NCBI GenBank assembly: GCA_013054445.1
Contig: JAAMPI010001813.1
Span: 1 to 10,311, forward strand
Reading direction: 5' to 3'
Origin: Cudoniella acicularis
Taxonomy: Eukaryota; Ascomycota; Leotiomycetes; Helotiales; Helotiaceae
DNA length: 10,311 bases
The translations under genes were made by a program, and so were the position numbers. Positions within the stretch are counted from its first letter, which is position 1; every line of letters begins with the position of its first letter. Below are positions 1 through 8,401 of the stretch, piece after piece. Below the pieces are notes generated by a model. The model worked only from the letters and a program-made list of their open reading frames with translations. It did no database searches and was not told the origin of the DNA.

Positions 1-492
1 CCCACTCACCATGTACACCGTCCACGACCCCTTCGACCCCAACACCCCCCTCTGACTTTCAAGTTCCCTCTCCACGGCCTCCTTCTCCAACGCCGCATCA
101 ATGTACGCCATTGTCGGCTCAAAAACATACGTCTTCAGGCTCTTGAACTTCCCAAAATTCTTCACTTTCTTCCGAAACACAAACCCTAGACTAACCTTTG
201 CGTCCAGACCAGGAACCACGCCCGTTGGAATCTGCGCGTGAGAAGAAGGAGTGTAGTCATACCCTGAGTTGTGCGTCCATTTGAAATCGTGTTTCGTGCT
301 CGACCAGATAGGCATATCGGCTGGATAGGAGCCCGGTCCAATGGGGTTGGGGTTTAGAACGCGATCAAGCTTTTTGAGGGAAGGGATGACATGTCCGAGG
401 CAGAGGCGGCCTTTGGCTTTTTCGCCGGGCTTTTTCGGGATGGTAGGGGGTGGGAAGTCGGCTTGGCGGAGTACAAACCAGCATTTTTCCAT
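1..492 (-). CDS. Uncharacterised fungal protein, N-terminal part (runs off the left edge)
   Basis: An open frame runs from an ATG at 492 (minus) to the window edge without a stop, giving at least 164 residues. The start lies in a strong context (CCCACCATGG). There is no signal peptide or membrane segment. The protein begins MEKCWFVLRQ, then has a Pro-rich turn (residues 14-22), a CLGHVIPSLKKLD segment (31-43), a Trp/Tyr-rich stretch (63-80), a Gly/Val/Phe-rich beta-like stretch (91-113), and the charged helix-like ALEKEAVERELESQRG (134-149) before WTVYMVSG at the edge. This layout recalls a large family of hypothetical ascomycete proteins of unknown function. A membrane-acting (gasdermin-like) role is only a guess. 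The last bases read GTGAGT on the minus strand and could be an intron donor, but continuing translation also looks sensible. The missing C-terminal half prevents a functional call. Confidence 0.65.
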   Translation of the reverse strand, partial: MEKCWFVLRQADFPPPTIPKKPGEKAKGRLCLGHVIPSLKKLDRVLNPNPIGPGSYPADMPIWSSTKHDFKWTHNSGYDYTPSSHAQIPTGVVPGLDAKVSLGFVFRKKVKNFGKFKSLKTYVFEPTMAYIDAALEKEAVERELESQRGVLGSKGSWTVYMVSG

Positions 493-700
493 GGTGGGAG
501 AGGGAGGGTGTGTGGAGTTGATTTGGCGAGTAGAAATTATCAGTTTTCGAGTGAAAAAGGGAAGAAAGTTAGGAAGGCTGTAGATATTGAGTCTGAGAGG
601 GGTTTATTGCTATCTACGCCGTGAAGTGTGATTCATCATGCATATGGGATGGTTGTGTGAGGCTGAACATGCTGGTAACGTGCATATATTTCAGGGAACA

Positions 701-733
701 TCATTGGATAATCGTTCATTGGATAATCGTTCA
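701..733. repeat. Perfect 15-bp tandem duplication
   Basis: The unit TCATTGGATAATCGT occupies 701-715 and is repeated exactly at 716-730, followed by a partial third start (TCA, 731-733). It lies upstream of the left-edge gene. It may be replication slippage, a small insertion footprint or a duplicated binding site. The sequence alone does not decide between these. Confidence 0.9.
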
Positions 734-889
734 GACGCGACAAGTAATAAGAGTTTCTATATAATATATTGCTGGTTTTTGTCCTCTTAGTAAGAAATCA
801 GGCGAGAAGCGCCGAATGGATAAAGGATAAAGAGAATGAGCGCGAGGTAAAGCGAGGGTGAGCGAAGGATTATATAGGCGGTCGCTTGA

Positions 890-1200
890 CCAGCATGTAA
901 AAGTAAGTTAAGATTCAGGTTAAACAAAAAGTCGAAGATTTTAAAACAGATAGCTAGATTTGTTTACATGAAGAATTACCTGTCTTCAAAAGACTTAGAA
1001 ATAACTAGAAACAAAACAAAGAATATAGCTAGAAAATTACTAAGATGGGAAGTTACTTACACAACCGACATAGGAGAAAATTTACTACATAGAAATCCTA
1101 GAAAATATAATTAAGAATTTTTGTTTTATAAATATAATATAGATAGAAATTGTTAATATTAGAAGTTAAGAGATAAGGTGCTAGGAAGGAGCATTTCAAT
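890..1200. other. AT-rich tract, possible decayed (RIP-like) repeat relic
   Basis: This stretch is dominated by A and T and is rich in TA steps. Near-identical short words recur: CTAGA at about 953, CTAGAAA at about 1004 and 1030, CTAGAAAA at about 1098, and further TAGAAA variants at about 988, 1090 and 1143. No coding potential is visible. In filamentous ascomycetes such tracts often remain after repeat-induced point mutation of transposons. No terminal repeats or target-site duplication could be identified, so the origin is inferred from composition only. It could equally be an ordinary AT-rich spacer and 3' UTR. Confidence 0.35.
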
Positions 1201-1225
1201 AAATTGTATTCATACTCCCCACTCT

Positions 1226-4006
1226 CTAAAACCTCATCTCACCTCCATATTCCTCCTGCGTTCCCACCACCACCGTCGGAGGTAAATCCCCAGTACTCGT
1301 ACCCCACGTACTACTCTCATTTGCCCCTAAGGTCAACTCCAGCGTTCCTCCCTCCGTAAAAAGCTCATGTCCAATCCAGCTCTTAGTGTAAGGTTTCCCA
1401 TCCAACGTCGCATTCTGAATGTAGATCCTTTGGTACGTAGGATCGAAATTCGTGGATTTGATCACCGCAGTTTTGCCGGTGATGGGGGAGGTGATGGAGA
1501 TGGAGGCGAAATAAGGTGCTGTGATGAAATATATGTTTTGACCGGGGTTGGGGAAGAGTCCCATCATTATGAAAGCGGTGAAGGAGGCCATTGCACCGGA
1601 ATCATCGTTGCCTGGCTGCGAGGAGGAATGTGGTCAGTATTTTGAGGGATCAATTGATGGTAGATGGGAAGAAATATCAAGGGTTACATACAAGTCCAAT
1701 AGTTGTGTCATTGAATAGGCTCGGTACGTATTGGTGCACTTGGTAGGATGAAAGTCCAGGCCGACTAGCATAATGATACAAGAAAGAAGTCAAGAACGAA
1801 GGTTCGTTCCCAATATTAGTGAGGCCAGAGGTGTGAAGAAATTGTAATCGGGAGATGAACGCAGCATTTCCACCAGAGAGAGTGATTAGCTGAGGCATCG
1901 CATGTGGGACATAGCTAGACAGTGAGTCGAAATTAGTATTGACTAACTCTTCGCGTCAATAGTATGAGAGAGAAGAGATAGAAGATTGGTTGGAATAAAG
2001 GTAGAGGATGAAACGGAACTTACAACTGATACTCCCAAATTGAATCCTCGAATGTCTCTTGTGGATTTGAAGTCAACGAACAAAATCCGGCGAGGGGACT
2101 GCAAGCAATTGGATCCATGGAGCCCCACGTTCCATTCAAGTACTTCGGCTGGAAGAATCCCGTAAATCCCGTATCTTTCCCATTAATAGCAGATTTCGTA
2201 TCAGATTTCCACAAATTCTGCCAATTAGTCGACCTTGCCATATATTTCGTGTATTCATCTTCCTTTCCAAGACCCTTTGCTATTGTAGCGAGGGAGAAAT
2301 CATTATAGGAGTATTCAAGAGTGCGAGAGATGCTTCGAGAGTTTGTGCCAAATCCGAGGTAGTCGTAGTCGAGATATGGGATGTAATTTAGAGCTTTCCA
2401 AGACATGAGTCCTCCGCGTCCCTCATTCGACCACTCCAAGAAGTTAGCACTGTTTCTTTTCGAGGAGAAGGGAAAAGAGGAGGGGAGAGCATGAAGCCTC
2501 CCCCTCACCACTCAGAATTGGTAGTTGGGGAAAATTGATCAATAAATAGGATGGTTACATCTATAGGCTCGTTCTCAGCGTCGTTGAGAACCGCTTGGTA
2601 AGCCAATTCCCAGTCAATAGTAGAGGAGGGCGAGGACGAAGTAAGGTTCTTGACATATGCATCCGCGAGGACAACATCCGCATTCGAACCACCTTGTGTG
2701 AAACCCTTGCACAGACTCATTCGACAGTCTGGCAACCAACCAAGATGTTTGTAAGTGTCGAGAAGAGAACGGATTATGGACGTGAGAGTATTAGGATCGA
2801 CGATTGTGAGGAACGGGAGTTGTGAGCGGAAAAGGTCCCAGATACTGTTTGAATTAGTCTTAACCCAATAAAAAATTGTGTTACTCACCAGTAAAAAGAA
2901 TCAAAGTATGGTTCTGAGCTCTCCCAGAGCGGATTCTCCCCGGTATAATTCTGCGGAGACATCATTGTCCTGTAAATGGAGCTGTAAAAATTCGTAATTA
3001 GATCTTGACTCGCTCCTCCAGAATCAATCGAAACAACATTGAGCTTTTCCCTCCAAGCATCTTCTGCGGTTTTCTTGATGCCGGCGAAATCCCATTCGGC
3101 ATCGGAGATTTCTTGTTCGGCATTCTGGCATGCTTGGTCTGTACTGATGAAACTGACCCCGACTCTGGCACTTATAACGCCATTTGACGGTCTCTCGAAT
3201 TGCACCCAGCTACCAGCTTCGAGATAGAATAGATTGATGCCTCTTGTCACAAAAATACTCTTTGGCTCTGTTCCCGCTCGGTTGTTGACCCAAATTCCTG
3301 TGTCCTTTATTGTCGCACCCTGAAAATCGGCGCAGAAATAGAGCATGAATGATCCACTTCCAAAACTGGGAATGAAGGTTCCATTGCCTTTGATTCTGCC
3401 ATCCTCGTCAACGCTTACAGTTGCGTTTTGGCGGCTCGCGTTCAGGTCGGTCAAATCGAGGAGGATCAACGGATTCGTGCCACTCGCAGAGGTCGAGGTA
3501 GGGAATGTGAAATGGTATAGAGCAGCATGCTCGGTAACAGTCATCTCGGCCTTGATCCCACTGCCCAATTCTAAAGCAAAGTACCCTGGTGTAGCAACTA
3601 CGCTCTCCAGCTTGTACTTTGTCGCTCTTGCTTCTCTCAAAAAGTTGCAATTGTCGAGGACGTCCCCAGGACAATACTGCGGGAAGAGAGGAAAGTTCCC
3701 AAGTGATGGGTTCCCACCAGTTCCCGAGTCGTGCATGTGCGAGAAGCCGACCACATTGCTTTGGTCAGTCGAGAAGCCGCCTGTGTTTTGTCCATCGACA
3801 TCGGCAACTGCTTTAGCCATGCCATAAGGAAGCGTCGCACCGGCAAAGACATTGCCGCCGTTGTTTGTGCCGATGAGCTGGTTAACATACTTGAGAGGGT
3901 CGAAGGTCCCGTTTTGCGCCGTGGTGTTTTGGGCTGTGGCTAGAAAGAGAACTGAAGCGCCAGCGAGGACAATCAGCAAAAGCCGAGACACGAAGTGGGG
4001 AGCCAT
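1226..4006 (-). CDS. Secreted GH92 alpha-mannosidase (five exons)
   Basis: Exons are 4006-2889, 2844-2559, 2433-2024, 1914-1692 and 1615-1226, giving 808 residues, normal for fungal GH92. Donors are GTGAGT, GTAACC, GTAAGT and GTATGT. Introns are 44, 125, 109 and 76 nt and all junctions keep frame. Residues 1-25 form a signal peptide (RLLLIVLAGASVLFLATA), so the enzyme is secreted. The N-terminal beta-sandwich module starts near 35 (YVNQLIGTNNGGNVFAGATL), and the catalytic barrel follows with FYCIWD (371-376), WSNEGRGG (469-476) and SRSISRTLEYSYNDF. By family comparison Glu597 (ETFEDSIWEYQ) is the likely acid, and the GNDDSG acidic residues (681-686) the base region. GH92 enzymes are calcium-dependent inverting exo-mannosidases acting on alpha-mannosides of N-glycans or mannan. 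Several N-glycosylation sequons are visible. Linkage preference cannot be read. The in-frame codons upstream of 4006 contain no ATG. Confidence 0.93.
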
Positions 4007-4938
4007 GATCCACAAACTTCTGAATGCCCTCCAAACATTGTTCTCTTCGAAGGACGAGGAAGACAGACATGGCGAACAGAGAGGTAATAGTAACCTTGGA
4101 CCTCTTCTTCTTTGCACCACTCTAGAATGCGGGGTTGATAAATTATCTCACCTTCCGACCTTCGTCATTTGGATTTTTCTGTGCCAGTATGCACTGGCAG
4201 TACTCCCGGTACTACCTTACTACTTGGTATATGCAGGAACCTTGCACAACATGTCCGGACCAGATCAAGATACCTTCCAATTTGAGGAAGGCCTCGTGAA
4301 TCAAAGATTCGCGGCTTTCAGATTTATGTCAACCATAAGATTATGCACGGTGGGCGGGGCGGTATTAAAAGGGCGGTTGGGGCCATGTTCGAGAGGCGTA
4401 CAGAGTACGTACGTCGTACGCAGGTCTGCGAGAAGACTTGCCCTGGATAAAGGCAAGCAAGCGCAGAGCCCCCCTGTCTGGGGTGGCGGGAAAACGGTTT
4501 CGTTGCACATCGCATTTATGTCTTGCTTTGCTAGCGCATTTCACGCATGAATTTATGCTTCATCTGTGGCGCCTTTCCGGCCGTCGGCGCGGGTTGGTGT
4601 TGCACTTCGCAGATGTCCCGTGCTCAAGTCCAGAGCATAATTAGGTACATGCTCAGTAACCGGAGATGAGAAGGAAAATAGTGCGGAGAGAGCGGCAATA
4701 GCTCGCCTAGAAGAGTCAGGCGGACAATGCTAAAAAGGGGTAAGGGGCCACAGTTAGATTACACACTCGCTGACGGTCGTGATTTTCAGTCAAAGAGTCT
4801 ATTTCTCCAATTCAAAAATGCTGATACAACGCTCCTATATACATGAGATAAACGCCCAGCTATTAGCTTGGGGGACTATATGACAAAACTCCACGATAAG
4901 ATAACAAGCTGCTGTCCTGTAAATGATATCCTCAGATC
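4007..4938. promoter_or_regulatory. Mannosidase upstream region and dioxygenase 3' flank
   Basis: This spacer of about 930 bp holds the promoter of the mannosidase gene and the 3' end of the dioxygenase gene, both on the minus strand. Two hexamers fit the CreA/Mig1 pattern SYGGRG: GCGGGG at 4354-4359 and CTGGGG at 4478-4483. The first adjoins an AT-rich core (TTTTAATA on the minus strand, about 4364-4371). Such sites would suit glucose repression of a secreted glycosidase, but they are short and can occur by chance. Two upstream ATGs (4070 and 4038) lie out of frame with the mannosidase start. No gene is seen here. Confidence 0.4.
4396..4421. repeat. Nested palindrome in the mannosidase upstream region
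   Basis: GCGTAC at 4396-4401 is mirrored by GTACGC at 4416-4421, enclosing the self-complementary octamer GTACGTAC at 4405-4412. The element is about 390 bp upstream of the mannosidase start codon. It could be a dimeric transcription-factor site; no known site was matched. Confidence 0.7.
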
Positions 4939-5977
4939 TTACTTTTTGGGTTTCATCCGAAAACTCAAAAGTCTTGCTTCCACGGTGTTCTTAGTTGGGG
5001 TGATGCCGTTGTATGATGCAGGGGCCAGGATGACGGAATATTCAAGGTCGAGCTTGGCTTTCGGGTCATTTTCACGTGGGGTGAAGTCGATAACCAGATC
5101 ATCCTTCACGGCGTATACAGTGTCTGTCGTAAGATATGGGTCGTCTTTGGGGAAAATTTGAGTTGTGACCGTCTTGTAGTCGGGGTGGGAGATCTGCAGG
5201 ATTGCCATTAGTTATACTTCATGCAAAAGTGGGACAGTGCTTACCATGAGATGGATATGGGCAGGACGCATTGGGTGGCGATCCAACAGCTTCAAAAGGA
5301 CACCAGCTGGTCCATCAGTGGGCAATGAGTAGGCTGTTGGCTTGTAGGCGTAGAAGTGGTATTCTCCATTCGCATCGGTTCGGAATTTTCCTCGCAGGTT
5401 GTTGGGGGTCTGGTTCTCTGGATCCTGGAAATCGTATTTGCCATTCGACGATGCCTGCCAGATATCAAAGACGGCATTTGGAATGCCCTTTCCTGTCAAT
5501 AAATCCGTGACCTTTCCGTGCATGAGAGCTGGTTTTCCATTTGGTGCGGGGTCTTGAAGGATGCTGTCACCAAGCTCGCGGAAAGGGGCGTTAGGTGACC
5601 AGAAGGGGCCGAGAATGGAAGAAGAGGTGGGAGAGGCGCCATCGGTGATCATAGCGTGTGCGATTTCATCAACGAGACTACAAGAAGATGATTAGAATTG
5701 TTCTTTGCATCTGCCAGTGCAATACGTACGATTCGAGTCCAACAACGTCCGAAATGCGATGCCCCTCATTTCTGATTGGTGTGCTCATCTGTCCGATGGA
5801 GTTGATGAATTGGACACCCGCCATCCATTCATCTGGAGTCAGCTCGACCTCTCGGGCAAAATCGTGAATGTGCTTGATCAAGCTGCTCATCACCAATCGG
5901 TGTCGAGGTGAGACGTTGGGTCCAATGGTCTCGAGAACATGCTTGGTGAAGTTGGGGTCGAATCGTGATTGAGCCAT
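4939..5977 (-). CDS. Intradiol ring-cleavage dioxygenase (protocatechuate/catechol/hydroxyquinol type)
   Basis: Exons 5977-5730, 5677-5245 and 5193-4939 give 311 residues, the usual length for fungal intradiol dioxygenases. Introns are 52 nt (GTACGT...TAG) and 51 nt (GTAAGC...CAG). Residues about 1-90 match the helical N-terminal dimerisation domain ([30 protein letters not shown]). The catalytic domain follows with ILGPFW (104-109). The non-haem Fe(III) ligands expected of the family are present: Tyr164, Tyr199 (PTAYSLP), His223 and His225 (RPAHIH). The enzyme would cleave an ortho-diol ring between the hydroxylated carbons using O2, in the cytosol; no signal peptide or peroxisomal tail (ends MKPKK) is seen. 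The domain layout is shared by catechol, hydroxyquinol and fungal protocatechuate enzymes. The divergent cyclase gene favours protocatechuate. The ATG at 5977 has G at -3 and +4; the frame opens upstream only with a TTG at 6016, so 5977 is the start. Confidence 0.93.
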
Positions 5978-6802
5978 AGCTGCAGTATTTGGATAAAGGG
6001 CGAAGGGCAAAGGCAAAGTGCGAGAAGTTTGCGCGGGAGGGAATTAGATTGATTGAGCAACGGAAGAAGCTTGTGAGTAAAGGAGAGGATGGAACTATGC
6101 CTGCCAGCATTCAACTCAAGTGGGTGCCCTGGACCATTTAATACCTTCTTGAACCACGGGAATGGCAGGCAAAGGTCAGCATGGAGGACAAGTACAACCC
6201 CTCAGTCGCCGTCCCCGCCGTCCTTGCCGCACCCTCCTGGTTAGACATGATGCATAGCGGCACGTCAGTCGGCTTCTGCGATCGACAGCTCGCCGCGCAC
6301 GCGGACTGCGAGCTGTGAGAGCTCCAGATTAATCGGCTGGGTGTGCTGCCCACATCGCGTGGGACGAATAATGTCGAGGCCCAGAAAGATGGGGACGGGA
6401 AAGGGCGTCCAAGGCGTCCAAGGCGTCCAAGGCGTCCAAGGGCAAAGCCACGGGTCCAGAAAGCCAGTCACGGGCTTCCGTTCTGCCCTGCCGCCGGCTG
6501 AGTCTTTACCCGCTCCCCAGATTTCGTCTCGCAGCCAGCTATGGCCAGCCAATCCCACCCCGGCCCACATGGTCTCGTCCCTTCTTTTCGGCTGCGCAAA
6601 CGGCACGCATTTCGCATAGCTCAGATCCGCTCTTCGCACATGGCCAAGTTGCTACCAAGGTTAGTACCCGCAAAATCTTGCTGCGAGCGCGCTTATTCAG
6701 GCTTTGAGTTCAAGATAAATTCATCAGACATCGAAGCTGCTGTCTGCCGTTGTTCTCTTGTCTCTTCCATTCCAGTGATTCCATTGATCCCAGTCTCTTA
6801 CA
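5978..6802. promoter_or_regulatory. Divergent promoter between dioxygenase and cyclase genes
   Basis: The region of about 825 bp separates two head-to-head aromatic-pathway genes, so it may co-regulate them. On the minus side a TATTAAAT element lies at 6143-6136, about 160 bp upstream of the dioxygenase ATG, followed by a CT-rich leader. On the plus side a CCAAT box lies at 6549-6553, about 250 bp upstream of the cyclase ATG, again with a CT-rich leader. CreA-like hexamers occur at 6213-6218 (CCCCGC) and 6558-6563 (CCCCGG). The centre carries a 4 x 9-bp tandem repeat. Open frames here look like chance frames in GC-rich DNA. Confidence 0.55.
6404..6439. repeat. Four perfect copies of a 9-bp unit, GGCGTCCAA
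   Basis: GGCGTCCAA is repeated exactly four times from 6404 to 6439 and followed by GGGCAAAG. It sits near the middle of the divergent promoter, about 430 bp from the dioxygenase start and 360 bp from the cyclase start. Perfect identity points to recent slippage or expansion. A unit of 9 bp stacks copies at a little under one helical turn, which could suit cooperative binding of a regulator; that is inference. Confidence 0.92.
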
Positions 6803-8044
6803 ATGTTACATCATCTTATGGTGGGGACATGGACCCCACCAGGAGCCATTTTCACATTCGAATTCGATGATGAAACTTTGTCCTTGAAATTGATCAAGAG
6901 GACAGCGATCCCGGAAGATGAGCCGATTTCTTGGATGACTTTTGATGTAAGTGGTTAGTTCCGGCTTCCGTTGCTTCCTGTGGCTTATATTTCTCTATTG
7001 TAGCATGCAAAGAAGAACATTTACGGAGCGGCTATGAAAAAATGGTCTAGCTTCACTGTCAAGAACCCAACCGAGATTATTCACAATGGTTCTCATATAA
7101 TGGGACATGATCGTAGGTGACATTCAAGCTACATCACATGACGATGTCTAAAGTATACCTAGCATTGGCCGCAAGCTCAGACACAAACACCAGAGCGATC
7201 TTTGTTCTAGCAGCGAAGAAAGCACCTTTCAATGTTTATGGCAATCCGTTTTATGATCACGCTGGTTGGGGAAACGTTTTCTCTGTCAACCAAGAAGGAG
7301 GACTTGAAAAATGCGTCCAGAATTACGAGTACAGCCCCAAGACTGGAATCCACGGCATGGTGTTTGATGCCAGCGAGACCTATCTCTATTCAGCAGATTT
7401 GCGAGGAAACAAAGTCTGGACTCATAAGAAGGATCCAGAGACTGGCCACCTGACTCTGGTCAACTACGTCGAAGCCCCTGACCCAGGAGATCATCCTCGA
7501 TGGGTCGCAATACACCCGAGTGGAGCATACCTTTATGTGTTAATGGAAGCTGGAAATCGACTGGCAGTTTACGTTATTGACGAGCAAACCCATTGTCCTG
7601 TCTTTACGCACATTACATACCCTCTTATCCCTCCAGGTAAGCCTTCATCCGCTCAATGTTCTATCCAAACTAACAGCAATAGGAATTCCTAATCCAAATG
7701 GCAAAATGTATCGATCAGACGTCGTATTTCTCTCCCCTAGTGGAAAATATCTCTTCGCTACCTCGCGCTCCAACTCATTCAGTGTTACCGGTTACATTGC
7801 AGCTTTTGCTTTAGGTCCAGCTGGTAATATCGAAAGGCAAATATGTCTCAATCCAACTCCAACTAGTGGTGGTCACTCAAATGCAGTTAGTCCCTGCTTT
7901 TGGAGTGACGAATGGCTCGCTTTGACCGATGATCAAGAGGGGTGGTTAGAAATCTATAGATGGAAGGACGAATTTCTTGGGCGAGTGGCCCATTGTGATG
8001 TTAACGAACCTGGTTTCGGCATGAATGCTATTTGGTATGATTAG
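6803..8044 (+). CDS. 3-carboxy-cis,cis-muconate cyclase (fungal CMLE, beta-propeller)
   Basis: Exons 6803-6946, 7004-7112, 7163-7636 and 7683-8044 give 362 residues, close to the Neurospora crassa enzyme. Introns are 57, 50 and 46 nt with donors GTAAGT, GTAGGT and GTAAGC; the last has a CTAAC branch point. Family hallmarks run the whole length: MVGTWTPPGAIF (6-17), PISWMTFD (41-48), NIYGAAMKKWSSF (53-65), DTNTRAIF, GIHGMVFD (146-153), DPGDHPRW (191-198), SPTPTSGGHSNAVSPC and the C-terminal PGFGMNAIWYD. His148, Arg197, Glu213 and Arg271 fall at or near the positions I recall as active-site residues in the Neurospora structure. The enzyme lactonises 3-carboxy-cis,cis-muconate, the product of protocatechuate ring cleavage, to 3-carboxymuconolactone in the cytosol. 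It is unrelated to bacterial PcaB. It is divergent from the dioxygenase and 357 bp upstream of the hydrolase fusion gene. Confidence 0.95.
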
Positions 8045-8401
8045 ACGCATATTAGACACGAATTCATCTTTCTTAGACTTTAACCATCTCGTAAAAGGGG
8101 GCCCCCTATTAGAATTCCACGTGATCTCCGCATTTCACAATTCGCTTTTGCTTTTGGCACGGACCCACATCTCGAGGGGGGTTTTTTCCCGCCCTAAGTC
8201 CCGAACGCCTCCCCGCATTTCTGCCGTCAGTAACTCAAAATTAAATTGGTGGGGTCAAACGCCGATATGGGAGCTCCAGCTGTCCCGCGGTTAATCATTC
8301 TACCCCGTGGTTCATGTCGTCCTTTCGGCCTACAATTTCGAATACATTGAATCTTTGAAATCGAACCAGAAATCGCATCATCCAGATTTAATTCCATCTT
8401 C
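8045..8401 (+). promoter_or_regulatory. Spacer and promoter upstream of the EthD-hydrolase gene
   Basis: This region holds the 3' UTR of the cyclase gene and the promoter of the next gene. It contains the GC palindrome at 8096-8107, an E-box-like CACGTG at 8118-8123, a G-then-T run near 8173-8187, and CreA-like hexamers CTCCGC (about 8125) and CCCCGC (about 8212). No gene is supported; a minus-strand frame at 8227-8421 looks like chance. Confidence 0.45.
8096..8107. promoter_or_regulatory. 12-bp palindrome AGGGGGCCCCCT (back-to-back STRE-like cores)
   Basis: The perfect palindrome contains AGGGG on one arm and CCCCT on the other, the core bound by Msn2/4-type zinc-finger stress regulators. 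It is about 300 bp upstream of the hydrolase start and about 50 bp after the cyclase stop. The palindrome is seen directly; the binding role is inferred. Confidence 0.45.

Larger units (their letters stand above)
493..1225. other. AT-rich intergenic spacer with no gene seen
   Basis: This spacer separates the start of the left-edge gene from the 3' end of the mannosidase gene, both on the minus strand. It should hold the promoter of the former and the 3' UTR of the latter. About 758-770 contains an AT tract (TATATAATATATT) that could serve as a TATA element roughly 270 bp upstream of the ATG at 492. No coding frame with plausible composition was seen. The part from about 890 to 1200 is markedly AT-richer than its flanks and is listed separately. 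Confidence 0.6.

Noticed and set aside
341..624. Plus-strand frames antisense to the left-edge gene
   Set aside because: The minus-strand frame has a strong start context and protein-like composition to the window edge; these plus frames are low-complexity Gly/Arg shadows.
880..891. GGTC/GACC mini-hairpin considered as part of a tRNA or transposon end
   Set aside because: The stem is only 4 bp and no tRNA arms, anticodon context or terminal inverted repeat could be assembled around it.
3345..3827. 160-codon plus-strand open frame
   Set aside because: It lies wholly antisense to mannosidase exon 1, which has clear GH92 conservation; the frame has no recognisable domain and is a shadow.
4007..4120. 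Extended mannosidase N-terminus from 4120
   Set aside because: The codon at 4120 is GTG, not ATG, and the extension would put 38 charged residues before an excellent signal peptide at 4006.
3852..4550. 232-codon plus-strand open frame across the mannosidase start and upstream region
   Set aside because: Half is antisense to the signal peptide region and the rest covers low-conservation promoter DNA; no domain, no splice logic, and composition unlike the real genes.
5978..6016. Longer dioxygenase start at 6016
   Set aside because: The codon there is TTG; the ATG at 5977 has a good context and matches the family N-terminus.
6265..6639. Open frames of about 90-125 codons on both strands over the 9-bp repeat
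   Set aside because: The 9-bp unit, being a multiple of three, keeps frames open artificially. Both strands are open and neither shows a domain or a plausible gene structure.
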